The notes beneath the pieces are model-generated. The model did no database searches. It was given only the letters and a program-made list of their open reading frames with translations, and was not told the DNA's origin. Both the position numbers and the translations under genes were made by a program. From the NCBI GenBank assembly GCA_023313575.1, contig JAJTTP010000030.1, positions 62,001 to 126,000 of the forward strand: DNA of 64,000 nucleotides, read 5' to 3'. This DNA is from Eutypella sp. D-1. Taxonomy: Eukaryota > Ascomycota > Sordariomycetes > Xylariales > Diatrypaceae. Positions 45,648-59,756 of the stretch are shown here, piece by piece; the first letter of the stretch is position 1; each line of letters opens with the position of its first letter.

Positions 45648-46828
45648 GAAGGTCTTCAGACAGGTGGGCTGATGACTAGCGAGCTAGAGCGAACGCCCCG
45701 GTCAAAAAGAAAAAGGTTGTAAACCTCGGGGATGGGATCTAATGCTGTGTGGTTGTCAAATGTTTCTTTTTGTACCTACCATTATATACACTTCTACCGA
45801 TCCTTTCAAATAGTTGTCGGACTGCGCAGTCATCGATCTTAATTGATTATGATATAAGAAACACCGCTACGATCCCATGGAATGTGTCGTGAATAACATG
45901 ACGGAATCGCCTAGTCGTAATCTTTGTACTATGTAACCGCTTCGCCAAGTCCTGGAATAAGTAATCAAGGAAACATAAATAAGGGGGGTTGTAGTACAGG
46001 GAGTTCTATTCAGTAAACGCTTCCGAATTGTTAGCATGAGAGACACTACTACAGCTGCAATACAGTGACGTTATTATGTCTCTTATGGTACGCTTCGAAT
46101 AAGGACTCGACCAGCAATAAAATCAAAGATCTAGTTCTACAAGTCCTGGGACTGCCCTTCCTCCATAACGATAAAAGAAATTGTCATTCATGCGTCATCG
46201 GGGTCCTAGTTAAGCAGTCTCGCGTGCTGGCAGGGTCTGGAGCCCTTGGCGGAGGTGTCGGTGCGGCAGACCCGGACCATACATCATTAAGCGATGCGAG
46301 CTATCTCCCGGGTTGTCCGCTAACGACGGGAGATTAGCACCTCTCGTCGGATGTGGGGGTTTCCCGTGTGACAATGTGTGTATGGTGAGAAGGGGGGTTT
46401 AAAGGTCTGAAGAAGTGTATTTAAAGTCGAGAAAAGACGGCCAGAAATATGAAGAGGAAGGGGGAAAGTTGATCCATCTCCCACTTTGAGTTTATTGTTC
46501 GCGGGAAGTGCGCGCGCAGCCTATCCTCAGCTCCGGAGGCGTTGTTATAATTCAAACACAGGACGCGGATGTTAAAACGCAGCAACGCCGATTATGTAAC
46601 CCCCCCTCTCCCTCCAACCTTCCTCCTTCCGTCGTGTAATAGACAGCGTAATCGCGTTAGGGTTGAAGCTGCGTACGCGTGTCTCCGTACCCTCTAGCCA
46701 CGTCTCTCATCCTCAAGTTGATTGGCTTGTAGGATTTACCTATACACCGTCATAGAGCCGTATGCACGCCGGAGCGAGATCTCGTCGGAAAAATCCGAGG
46801 TGCACGGCACCGAACCACGCACAAAATA
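45648..46828. other. Convergent intergenic region, protease to RSA3
   Basis: No gene is seen. There are short AT-rich 3' flanks and no repeat family. Confidence 0.4.
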
Positions 46829-47149
46829 TCACTCTCCACCACTTCCCCCCGCAGCCGCAGCCGCAACGACCCTCCGGCGCTCCGCGGGCGAGAACATCTC
46901 GACGCCCTGGGTGAGGGAGCCGACGAGGGTGCGGAGGGCAGCACCACCACCAGCACCGGAGGAGAAGTCGTCGGCCGCGCGCACGGCGTCCAGGTCCTCG
47001 GCGAACTCCCGCGTCGCGCGTTGCAGGTAGTAGGATGTGAAGGCCGCCTTGTCACGCTCCGTCTCCGGCCCCGTCTCCGGCTTCGCGGGGCGCTGCTGCT
47101 GCTGCTGCTGCTGCTGCTTCTTCTGCCTGGGTTCGGCTTTGTGGGACAT
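46829..47149 (-). CDS. RSA3: RSA3-like ribosome assembly protein
   Basis: A 106-residue single-exon gene. The core FTSYYLQRATREFAEDLDAV followed by RAADDF and the later LVGSLTQGVEMFS match the C-terminal domain of Rsa3, a nucleolar factor that acts with the DEAD-box helicase Dbp6 in early 60S pre-ribosome assembly. Everything N-terminal to that core is a short basic, Gln-rich leader with eight consecutive Gln, and the C-terminus is an Ala/Gly run. It is shorter than yeast Rsa3 because it lacks the acidic N-terminal half. The identification rests on the core motif alone. Confidence 0.82.
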   Translation of the reverse strand: MSHKAEPRQKKQQQQQQQQRPAKPETGPETERDKAAFTSYYLQRATREFAEDLDAVRAADDFSSGAGGGAALRTLVGSLTQGVEMFSPAERRRVVAAAAAGGSGGE

Positions 47150-48350
47150 CTTCCCCCTTCTTCCCTTTTTTTGTGGAAGTGTGTGTGTGTGGATGGGTGG
47201 GTGCAGTGTATAAAACCGGTTGTCCCGCGTCTCCCTCTCTTTCCGTCGGTACTTATGCCGGTGAGCGGGGAAGTGAGTGAGTGGTTCACCAAGGGAGAAA
47301 AAAGAGGAATCGGGCTCGGGGGAGCCAATCTACAGACCAGGTTTATTAAAAACGTTGATCGTTAACGTGATCACACCGATATCAAGAAAAAGTTGGGAGG
47401 AAGGCAGACAATCCAAGTATTGGAGCTATGCATTGAGGGGGCTTGGAGATGGTTTAGTTGAATTTTCTCCGCTAAACCCACAGCAAAACGAGATTTCTGT
47501 TTCTTACATTAACTCGATATACGCATAGTTTTGCATCCACGGTTGAAAATTGGTGAAATCCTTAAATGGCCTCACATGTGCCCGACTTATGTATACTGTA
47601 TATATATCCCCTACCACTTGAGTATATAGGATCGCTGACCATTAGAAAATCGGTCAAAGAACCGCTGTATCCCCCCATCGTCAGGAATACAACCTGGGTA
47701 GGGATATCACTGACCACATGCCCAACAGGCCTACTACTCCCAGCCACCTGATCACCATAATCAGCAACACCCTTCATATAACGATGCCATTACAAAAACC
47801 AATATGCTACAAAACTGTGCCCATTACACTTCAACCATGCAGGAAAAATCGCCGGATCATCATATATCTACCTCATAACCAGTGGTCCCAAGCCATATCG
47901 ATCAACTACAAGGGGTGTGTAAAAGGAAAGCAAGTCGCATTTAATATCATGATGCTATTTTCGACATCAATTAAAGAGATACGATTCAAATAGTATAAAG
48001 ACATCATACAGAAACTGGTATATATGCATAGCTCTCTCATCTAGATACTTTTTTCATGGACTCTTTCAATTTATACAGTTATATAAAAAAAAACAGTCGG
48101 AAGCACCTAGGCAAAATGCTCCCAGCGTCGGATGTGATGTAACTTACCTTACTCCCTGACACACAAAGGCAAAAACCATGAACATCCCAACCCGAAGACC
48201 CTATAAAACCCCGAAAACTCTGCTTATGTATGAAACCTCCCCACAACGCGTCGCGTCGTATGCCTCATGCCGCAGACTTCGCTCTCTTCGCTTAGGGTAT
48301 CCTTTTTTTTCTTCTTTCTCATTCAACGTCCGTCAGCCCTCATGACCCAT
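47150..48350. other. Intergenic between RSA3 upstream side and aconitase 3' end
   Basis: This includes a stretch from about 47520 to 48100 that is richer in A/T and in TpA and CpA steps than its surroundings and has no sustained open frame. It could be a mildly degraded repeat, but no termini were found. Confidence 0.35.
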
Positions 48351-51065
48351 TCACTTCTTAGCCGACTTGGCCATCGTGTTCAGCGCGCTTCCGTTCTTGA
48401 ACCACTCGATCTGGGGCTCGTTGAAGGTGTGGTTCAGCTTGACCTCGAAGGGCTTGCCGTCCTTGGGGTGCACGGTCATCGTCATCGGCTTGCCAACGGC
48501 AAGTTCGGTGCAGGCGAGGTCAATCTAAGCAGAACGGGTTAGTTTATCTCTTTAAATTCCATAGAGTTTCGTTGTAAGGCATCGCTTACCCTGTCCTCAG
48601 GCTTGATTTTGTCGTAGTCGGCCGGGTCCGCGAAGGTCAGAGGAAGCATACCCTGCTTCTTCAGGTTGGTCTCGTGGATACGGGCGAAGCTTCGGGTGAT
48701 AATGGCGAGACCGCCAAGATGCCGGGGCTCCAGAGCGGCGTGCTCTCGGGAGCTACCCTCGCCGTAGTTCCAGTCACCAATGACGACCCACTTGATGCCC
48801 TTAGCCTTGTAGTCACGAGCGACAGCCGGAACAGCATCCCAGCCGCCCGTCGTCGAGTTCTGGACCTTGTTGGCCTCCTCGTTAGCTTCGTTGATGGCAC
48901 CGATCAGCATGTTGTTCGAGATGTTGTCCAAGTGTCCACGGTACTTGAGCCAGGGGCCAGCCATGGAGATGTGGTCCGTAGTCGTCTTGCCCTTGGCCTT
49001 GATCAGGATGGGCATATCCTTGGCATCCTTGCCATCCCATGCGTTGAACGGCGACAGAATCTGGAGACGGTCCGAGCTGGGCGAGACCTGAACGTTCACG
49101 GAGGAGCGGTCGGCAGGGGGGGCCTGGTAAGTATCCTCACCGGGGTCGAAGCCTTGGCTAGGGAGGGTGTCACCGGTGGGAGGGGAAAGCTTGAATTCCT
49201 TGCCGTCCTTGTCCTTGAGCGTGTCGGTAAGGGGGTTAAAGTTCAGAGTGCCAGCAATCGTCAGAGCAACGACAAGGTCGGGCGACGTTACGAAGGAGTG
49301 GGTAGCAGGGTTGCCGTCGTTGCGTCCAGTGAAGTTACGGTTGTATGAGGAGATGATCGAGTTGGGCTCGCCCTTCTTGACATCCTTGCGATCCCACTGA
49401 CCAATGCAAGGACCGCAGGCGTTGGCCAAGACCATACCACCGAACTCCTCGAAGGTCTGGAGCTGACCATCGCGGGCAATAGTAGCGCGAACCTGCTCGG
49501 AACCGGGCGTCACACCAAAGATGGACTTGGCCTTAATGCCGTGGTTAAGAGCGTCACGGGCAATGTGAGCAGCTCGCGACATATCCTCGTACGACGAGTT
49601 CGTGCAGGATCCGATCAGGCCAACCTTAAGCTCCTCGGGCCAACCGTTGTCCTTGACAGCCTCCTTGAACTTGGAAATAGGAGTGGCCAGATCAGGAGTG
49701 AAGGGACCGTTGATATGAGGCTCAAGCTCGGACAAGTTGATCTCGATTAGCTGGTCATAGTCGGCACCCTCGTCCTCCCGCAGCTCCTTGGCATAGGTGC
49801 GCGCGAAATCGCCAATGTCCTTGCGCTTGGTGGCAACCAGGTAGTCGTACATGCGGTCATCGAACGGGAAAACAGTCGTCGTCGCTCCAATTTCGGCTGG
49901 AAAATTATGTTAGAACATAATTGCAAGTGTGAAGAGTGGGGAAAATACGTACCTCCCATGTTAGCCACAGTTGCTTTACCTGTGGCGCTGATGCTGTCGA
50001 CGCCGGGTCCGTGGTATTCGATAATGGCACCGGTACCTCCCTTAACAGTGAGGATTCCAGCGACCTTGAGGATGATATCTGTACATTGCATGATTAGCAT
50101 TCATGTAATAATCAGAAGTTATACTGCGATAATGGGACAAGATATCGTAATAATCATGGTGGTAGCTTTTGCTAGAAGGGAAGTGTACGAGCAATGCCTA
50201 GGTGAGACGAATTGTCGATATACGTACCCTTAGGGGCGGTCCAGCCAGACAGTTGACCAGTGAGCTTGACACCAATGACCTTAGGAGCCTTCAGCTCCCA
50301 GGGCAGATTGGCCATGACGTCGACGGCATCGGCACCACCAACACCAATGGCGCACATACCCAGACCACCAGCGTTGGGGGTGTGGGAGTCGGTACCGATC
50401 AGGAGACCACCGGGGAAAGCATAGTTCTCGAGAAGGATCTGGTGGATAATACCAGAGCCGGGTCGCCAGAAACCAATGTTGTACTTGGCGCATGCGGAGG
50501 AAAGGAAGTCATAAACCTCCTTGTTGATAGAGATAGCGCGGGCAAGATCCTTAGGGCCACCAACCTGGGCCTCGATCAAGTGATCGCAGTGGACGGTGGA
50601 GGGGTTGGCGACGGAGGGCATGCCGGCGGACATGAACTGCAGGATAGCCATCTGGGCGGTGGCATCCTGGCAGGCAACCCGATCAGGCCGCAACCGCAGG
50701 TAAGAGACGCCACGCTCGATCTCCTGTCCATGCGGGTCGTCCAGATGCGAGTATAGAATCTTCTCGGCATAGGTCAGAGGCCGGTTGAGACGGCTGCGGA
50801 CGACCGCCAGGTTCTCGGACATCTTCTTGTAGTTGATGAAGTTGCCCTCTTCCAAGTTGTTTTGCTTGACCTATAATTTACAAAAGGGGATAAGCATCAG
50901 TAGCTGCATTACGATAAAGAGCTTTGCTAGCTTCCCGGGTGAGCTGCTTACCTTCCTATCCAGAGGCGAGTCGGACACAGTGGCCATGCACCGGCGCAGG
51001 CCCATGTTGGCCATAACCCGCGGGGAACGGGCAACATGGCCCAGGACCTGACGAGTAGCCAACAT
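48351..51065 (-). CDS. ACO1: Aconitate hydratase, mitochondrial
   Basis: This is the TCA-cycle enzyme converting citrate to isocitrate through a [4Fe-4S] cluster. In yeast it also supports mtDNA maintenance. Five exons on the minus strand: 51065-50952, 50870-50228, 50078-49953, 49896-48590 and 48524-48351, all in phase, giving 787 residues, the usual length. The N-terminus [17 protein letters not shown] is an Arg-rich presequence without acidic residues. Conserved blocks include the region with [45 protein letters not shown], and the cluster ligands Cys392 ([10 protein letters not shown]), Cys455 and Cys458 (ACGPCIGQ); the 63 and 3 residue spacing equals that of animal mitochondrial aconitase. 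The C-terminal swivel domain carries [19 protein letters not shown]. Promoter-side flank from 51066 is pyrimidine-rich. Confidence 0.97.
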
Positions 51066-54000
51066 CGTGACAACCACGGGGTCCCGGGAGACTACTTAGG
51101 TTGGCGGGTGGAGGATTGAGAAATACTTAAGTTATCTATATGAAGGGTTCCCGTCGAACCGAGACGAGGCGATCCCAGAGGGAATTGTGTATTTCTAGGA
51201 GAGAGACAAAGCTCTAACGCCAGGGTATTAAATACTTGAATCAAGGACCAAGCTGCCTCTAAGGGTGGGCTTTTTTCTAGGAGAGAAAGTTCATCACCAA
51301 CCGACGACGAACAAAAACCAGACAAGACGAAAGAAGAAAAAAAGAGGTTTGTGTGTGTGAGGTCTGGAGAGTCTGGGTAAAAGAAGGGAAGGGTGGAGAG
51401 TTTTGTTGTTTGCGATAAAAAGAGACAGAAATGGAGCCGATGCGCCTATGAGGTAGTACTGGTTTAATCGGTTTTTAGTACAGTGTACTGGTGGCAGGGT
51501 GGGTTACCCTATTGTCTACCTAGATACGCTTGAATACGCCTGAATACCCTAGAGGAGCCTACTAGAGAGGGAAAAGCTGCCCGCCCAACCCTGGTAGTGC
51601 GTGTAGTTACGGGTATATGGGTACTTCGGCTAAGACGAGAAGGTACCTCGACGATGGACCGGCCGAACGGACGAATCAGAGGCCATTCGATTACTCCAGG
51701 CAAGATATGACCTCACGTTAGAGGACACGGACCACACAATATCTTAAAATACATAGGTACTTCCTTATGTATACCAGCATTTTGGAGAGCTTCACACATG
51801 TGATTTGACAACTTCGTCATTGATATGTAACGTATCCATGATTGATTGCCACAACATCTCGAGATTAAGTCTCGAGACTCATCTCTCATCTCGAGACTTC
51901 AAAACTCCGTGGCCAAAAATACCAAATAATGCATATTGAAATTTTAGAATTAGGTAACAAAATAGCAAATCCACCTGTTACAGATAGAGATGTTCGACGC
52001 GAGACATTTCAGACTGGAATGGGCCGCGGGGCAAGAACAATCAACATCGAAAGCGGCTGTGGCACGGTCACATCTACAGTATTCCGGAACTGGAACTCAT
52101 CCAACCCTCACGATCCTATTACAGGCTCGGAAGGCAAGAAGGCTGATAGGTGCTACTCTTCTGTTCTCCAACAATTCTTGACATTGGCATGCAACGCCAC
52201 CTCCGCGAGACGGAAACATGGCACCTAGCTTGGCTGACTCCCAAACTTCGTTTCCTCTGGTCCCTGTCAATACAAACTGGTACCTACCTAAGTACTTACT
52301 ACTACGACTATCTACTACAACCACCTGCCGCATCTCAATACTGGACGGGTAAGTAACTGAAACCGGTATGGATAGCTTGGTCGGCAACTCCTGACTACCT
52401 GTTTTACTGCATACCTATTCAGCAGTATATGCACAAGATGAAGGAGTTGCATGACTATGTAGTAAGGCAGCAGACTTGCAGGGAATTCCCGCGGGATCGA
52501 TATTTCTTTCCGCCATCCTCTATCAGGAGTATCCGCGGCATATCGAAGGGGGGGTGCTTGGGGTGGTTGTGCTTCCATCAAATCAGCTTCGTCTCGAAGG
52601 TCAGCCTCATACATATGTTCTCTAACGGGCCACCTGCCAAAACATGCCGTGTCACCTTAGGTAATCCCTCTACATATGGGATAGAATTATATAATCATGC
52701 ACACTGAATGACATAATTGCCCATGATATATATTCCTCTCCAAGTCTTCAGGACATTTTTCCTGCGTACCTTCATTCCAGAGATAAACACAAAGCCCTCT
52801 CTCTCGTCCCGCCCCGCCGGCCCTGCGGCCGTAAGTACCTCGTCCGGGCTCAGCAAGTACCTCCTCGGGAACGCTGGCGCTCCAGCTCGGCAGCGCGGGT
52901 GTTGGCTCACTCACTCTCACTTTTTTTCTCTCACTTTTTTTCTCTCACTTTTACTCACTATTCTAGGAGGTGCCTGAAGCCAACTCAAACTGGGCCCTGT
53001 CGGGACAAAATTTTTGCAGCGTCTCCAGACCAAACTTTTATGGGTCCCCCCGGCTACTAGACAGGGAATGCTTAGTGGCAGACAAGGGGCCCAGATCAAG
53101 AAAGGGAAATCTCCATCTTTTTTGCCTCGGTGTGTGGGCTTCCGTAGTACCGCCGCCCCTCCATACTTGTACAGGAACAAGAACAAAAACTCGTGCGAAA
53201 AAAATAAAAATAAAATAAATCATAATCATAATACATCGTCGATGGTTGGTCAGTCGAACCCTGCCTAGGCCCATCGTGAAGCTTGTCGCCTCTACTAGTA
53301 GAGAGAGTCTGCTTTATATAGTTTTCTCGAAAACAGATCCTACGCCAGCTACGTCTTTTTCTACGATGGCACTTTCAAAACCCACAAAATACCTACAGTA
53401 ATATATGTCTCAACTTTTTACTTCCGAATAACCACTCTGCATAACGAAAACGGCCCCTCGTCTTCCTGGTCCTTCCGGGGAAAAGGGACTTGGCGATGGG
53501 GCTCCCAGCCCTGCTACGTAAGGTGAAGCTCGGAGGACGCGCACCCTAGCCTCGGATTAAGACTTAACGCCGTCTTACGCCGAATCTCCGCTCGGAGCAA
53601 AGGTGGGAAGGGGAGCAAGGGGAGCCACATCTGCACGCAGCAAGGCCGCTAGTACTTGTAGACCTGCACCTGCAGCTCTATCTAGTGTAACCTGCTAATA
53701 CCTATGGGGGCGGTGCGTGCGAAAATATGCCGGTTATGTAATTCAAGAAGATGCATGTACCTTCCTTGTCCTCTCCCCTCCACCCCCTCCGCCAATTTTG
53801 CCGTGGAATGTTCGAATACATATGTATATGTAGCATGTGAATCTAGGAAAGAGAATTACCTAAGGTAATCTAGTCGAATCGAACGCACGGGCCACCTTTG
53901 TACCTGGAACTGAGGTACAATAAAGTTGGCATCCATGGATATGCCAAGACAATCGATGTACCCATTTATCTGACTGATTAGATAATGCAACCTCTTAACC

Positions 54001-54188
54001 CCACCAAAATTTCTTTAGCCTCGAAATCTGAAGGGAAGAAAAAAGTAGCCTACCAGAGTATAAGTGAGGCTAAACAGGGTGGTTAGACTACGTTATTCAA
54101 ATTCTCGATTACCTACTAAGAGCCCATCCACCCAACCCAGTCCAGTCGATCTACTCTACGAAGAAAAAGAAAAAAAAAGGAAAGAAAG
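51066..54188. other. Intergenic region of about 3.1 kb
   Basis: This lies between the aconitase and BUD20 start codons (divergent). No gene is supported. It contains inverted CTCGAGAC-type motifs near 51860-51900, a CTCACTTTTTTTCT tandem repeat at 52911-52960, and TACCTACC motifs near 52280. Open frames here are short and without family features. Confidence 0.4.
52911..52960. repeat. Short pyrimidine tandem repeat
   Basis: About three copies of a 15-bp unit resembling CTCACTTTTTTTCTC, degenerating at the right end. Confidence 0.65.
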
Positions 54189-54611
54189 ATGGGCGTAGGC
54201 AATAAGCGCACGCTGACGAAGACGCGGCGCAAGACCCGGGACCTGGACCAGGTGAAGGCGGACCTCGCGTCGCCGCGGCACCTGGCACAGTGGCAGGAGA
54301 CCAAGGCGGCCGAGGACCTTCCCGGCCTCGGCCGCTGGTACTGCACCGAGTGCGCCAAGTGGTTCGAGACCGAGGTCAGCCTCGTCGTTCACCGGAAGGG
54401 GAAGCCGCATCGGAGGAGGTAAGCTAAGCCGAGTCATCTCTATATAATCTAACGCCCTGCTTATCTTTGAAATCTCAACAGGGTCAAGCAGCTCCGCGAG
54501 GAGCCGTACACGCAGAAGGAAGCCGAGGCCGCCGCCGGCCTGGCCACCGACAACGAGGGCCACGAGCGACGTGCCGAGAAGGAAGATGCCGAGATGGAAA
54601 TGGCCACCTGA
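54189..54611 (+). CDS. BUD20: BUD20/ZNF593-type C2H2 zinc finger ribosome export factor
   Basis: This nucleocytoplasmic shuttling protein accompanies pre-60S particles out of the nucleus. Exons are 54189-54418 and 54482-54611 with a 63-nt intron, giving 119 residues, the family size. The N-terminus MGVGNKRTLTKTRRKTRDLD is the conserved basic leader. The single zinc finger is WYCTECAKWFETEVSLVVHR followed by KGKPH, i.e. C-X2-C and two His in the U1-like spacing. It continues into HRRRVKQLREEPYTQKEAEA, a family hallmark that spans the splice junction and confirms it. The C-terminus is acidic. Its 3' end faces DAM1 across 316 bp. Confidence 0.94.
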
Positions 54612-54927
54612 ACAATTTATGCGGGCCTGCTGTCTATTTGGGTTCTCCTCCGTACTCTAGGAGGATGGATGCCATGCCATTGCCTAGTCCGATATGGAAT
54701 AGAAAACATCCCCTTCCGTTGGCTCAAAACGCGATTCCTCCCCCCCAAGCGCAGAGCTGGTTAAAGCGTGGCGCAATCCGGGCGCAGACACGACATATAG
54801 ACAGACACCGCCGAATGGAGCGTCGTGCTATTGCGAACAGGCCCGAGACATGTAAAGCTACCGGCAGCAATGTACAACTCAACATATAACAGACAGAACC
54901 CATGCGCGCGCGGAGTCACAACCCTGC
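54612..54927. other. Convergent 3' intergenic region, BUD20/DAM1
   Basis: 316 bp of 3' flank shared by two convergent genes. No further gene or repeat is seen. Confidence 0.4.
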
Positions 54928-55921
54928 TCATCTGATACCACGAGCCCTCGGCTTAGCCAGACCGCTCGGGCGGCCTCGTCCGGTCCCGCCTCTACCTCTC
55001 GACGAAGCGCCACCCCTAGTTGGCGGGGGTAGTCGAGACTCGCGGGTGCTCGGGTTCGAGAATTTCTTCGGGGTCGGCTTGGAGGAGGTGGCGGTGGGGG
55101 GTGGATTTTCGACGAAGGAGGTGTCGGTGGTCCTAAAGGGAAGGGAAAAGAAAGGATGAGTACTCGGTCAGTCTTCGGGCGGTCCGTCGCCTCGTTCTAG
55201 TCTAGCTAGCTAGCTAGCTAGCACGGATGCATTATGAGATTATGAAATAGAAATCCCACGTACATGAATGTTGTTTCACCGTCCATCTCGCCTCGCTCTG
55301 TAGACCGACTACGGCCTGTGTGGGTTTCTCGTCAGTGATTGTCGTTCTCGCCGGTGGATGGTTTCACGGCTATGGCCACATACCCGTCTGTTCCTCGTTT
55401 TGTTTGGCCCTACGGAACGATTCGGCAATGGGTCCCTGTGATACCGAGCGCACGCACACACGCACGCCCTCTTGTCAGAAAAGTTCAATCCCAGCAAAAG
55501 GGAGGAAAAAGCCCCCAAAGAAAAAGATATTGTCGGCCCTCCCCCCCCCAAGGATCCCAACGCACACACGCACCTCAGGAAAGTCAACGCAAAAGGCGTT
55601 CATGTTGAGGCCGTAGAGGAAGCTGGCGAAGCTCTCGCTGAAGCGGGCGAGGCTCTCGTGCATGAGCTGGAAGTGCATCATGTTGGCCTCGAGATCGGCG
55701 ACGGCGTCCGAGAGCTCCGCGAACGCCGGCTCGAACGCGTTGAGTGGGAACGCCGCCGCCGCGTCCTCGTACCCGTACGCGCCCCCGGCGCGCTGCGCCG
55801 ATTCCCGGAATGACGACCGCGATGTCGGACGTAGCGGTGTCGTTGGGCGTGTTCGCGACCGCGATCGAGAGCGTGAGCGCGAGCGCGCTCGCTTTGTGTT
55901 GGTGTCGTCGTTCGCTGCCAT
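54928..55921 (-). CDS. DAM1: DASH/Dam1 complex subunit Dam1
   Basis: This is a microtubule-coupling kinetochore subunit, part of the fungus-specific DASH ring. Four exons on the minus strand: 55921-55574, 55435-55384, 55315-55264 and 55132-54928; phases match at all three joins, total 218 residues. The N-terminus is an Arg/Ser dipeptide run, followed by the Dam1 core: PLNAFEPAFAELSDAVADLE, then ANMMHFQLMHESLARFSESF and ASFLYGLNMNAFCVDFPE. Splicing adds GPIAESFRRAKQNEEQTGRS, then the short motif TTFMTTDTSFVENPP, and a basic Gly/Arg-rich tail (RGGASSRGRGGTGRGR) as expected for microtubule binding. Two internal exons are only 52 nt each. The first exon alone already identifies the protein; the later exons are supported by phase and by the ESFRRAK and TTFM motifs. 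Confidence 0.92.
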
Positions 55922-57984
55922 TTCTGGGGCAAGGGTTGGCTGGCTGGGGTTCCTTCTCTATTAGGTTCGTCCAGTTGTTCTTGGTGAGTGAATTGGTGAT
56001 GTGTCGTGGATCTCGGGTTATTTGTTTACTTCCAAGCTGTTTAGGCGTTCTCTATGTATTGTGATCCGTGTCTAAGATGGAAAACTTCGTAACCAAATAA
56101 TGGGTTGCAACTGACTGCACTGCACTGCACTGCAACCCCCACCAAACCAAACGATAACGGATAGGATAGCGGGTAACGGTGGGGTTTGTCGGCTTTTGCA
56201 TGTATTTTGGCACCGACCTCAGCAAGCTCAGCTTGGCGGTGCCTACCAACAAAACACTCAACAACGAACGCCGGTAACTGGAGTAACTGCAATGTAATCG
56301 CACTTTGATAAATATGACGCAATATCGATTTCATACTACCCGGACATAGGACACACTGATAGACTGAGCACATAACCCCTTGGGTATAAGTGGGCTTGTA
56401 AGGGATACGGTATATTATGTAATTCTACAATGTTTAAGCATCATTAAGGTTGGCGCCTTTAAAGTTTAAGCTGTTTAGCGGTTTTAAGACTTCAAGTTCG
56501 TTACTACGTAAAAAGGCACACACGACACTGACACTATGACACTGACACTATGTGCCACGAGAAATACACAGTAATGGTCTTTGTAGGTGCTTGTATGTAG
56601 TATTTAGGAATGGTTATAGTCGCTTAAGTTTCAGGTTTTCAGCTCAACTTAACTGAAATGGTTGTAGTACAATTCGGGTATCTATCTATACCTACCTAAG
56701 GTGAATGAACAATTTCGAGGCATTTTCGTAGTTACGTCAATCTTCGTCTGTAATTAACAACAATTGATATTACAACTTGTTACAATCTCGGAAGTTCTTT
56801 ATCTGTTAAAAGAGACTACCTACCTACCGGTATAAGACTCAAAGTCGCTTATTGTATATTGTATGTTGTATCAAACGAAACGAAACTAAACTGATTTAAA
56901 ACCTGGTTGAATACCTAGGTAAAAACTGCTGTCCTAACGACTCCGCCTCGACACTTACGTCGCATTTTCCCAAGAATTAAATCTGGACACTTCAAATCCC
57001 CCATTCGGTTCCGAAGCCCCCGAAACACCGCTACGTTGAATTGTTGAACAGCTTAGCCAGGGGCACGGGTACACGGGTACCTGGAATGTCCGGAAAAGGG
57101 GGGGTTACATACATTGACGGACTTATTAACATTGGTGTATTATAGCCATATTGCTGCTATACTAAGTGTAGGTATACTGGACCTACTTCTTCTAAAGTTA
57201 TTGTGTCTGCCTATCACGAGGGAAGAGCGAAATAGAGAAAGCAGAAAAAGAGGATTTCCATACTTACTTGTTTCCATACTTGATGAAAACCCCATCCTCC
57301 CGCCTTCTCCTCAACTCGCATCACATTCTCATTCCCCCTTGCATTCGGATTCGGCCGTCACGTTTTACTCCCACTTTCCCCTCCAATCCAAGTGAGGCAC
57401 AGGAGGAGACTATCCTCTTTTTCTCCCACCACCACCACCACCACACTCAGGGTCCCCTGTTGAGCCCCGCTCTCGAGCCCTATTTTGGCCATTTCAGCTA
57501 TTGCCATTCCAGCTATTACAGCATCATCACTCCTCTTCCGCCGCCGCGCTATTCCACCCGCCATTCCACCCGCTATTCCACCAATACAGCGTGTCGATCG
57601 CGACAGCCACAGCCCCTCCACTCAACTTCATCGTCATCCAATTTTCCAAATCTTGAGTCGAGGAAGCATCACAGACCCGCTACACACATCCACTCGCTGC
57701 CGCTGCCGCCGTCGCAGCCGTCGCCGACGCCACCATCGGGTCCTTCGGATCTTTTCCCACGGTGTCATTATATATCTACAAACAACACCACCGCCACTCA
57801 CCTCCCGCTTGAAAGCAGCATATCCTCCGCGCTCTACCTCACCCCGTTAGTTGCGATCGCCGTCGCATTCATCATCTACGAAGCGGTAGTCCCCGGCCAG
57901 CAGGAGGTCAACCCAACGGACAGCAAAACAGCAGCACTTGACCAGGCGCTGTACGCAGAATTCCGCGACAAGCTCGAAGACGAC
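55922..57984. other. Divergent region between DAM1 and the CRAL-TRIO gene
   Basis: No independent gene is supported. The right-hand part from 57283 is open in frame with the downstream gene and low in complexity (Ser/Pro/His/Thr), so it is either an N-terminal extension or 5' leader. TACCTACC motifs occur near 56690 and 56818. Confidence 0.4.

Positions 57985-59756
<1,772 letters not shown>

Noticed and set aside
47718..47993. 91-codon plus-strand frame
   Set aside because: No family resemblance; it lies in an A/T-biased patch where open frames arise by chance.
52097..53274. Cluster of overlapping 70-100 codon frames on both strands
   Set aside because: All are short, mutually overlapping and lack motifs; the region includes a simple pyrimidine repeat.
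54902..55159. 85-codon plus-strand frame at the 3' end of DAM1
   Set aside because: It is the antisense of the last DAM1 exon, whose reading gives the expected basic Gly/Arg tail in phase with the upstream exons.
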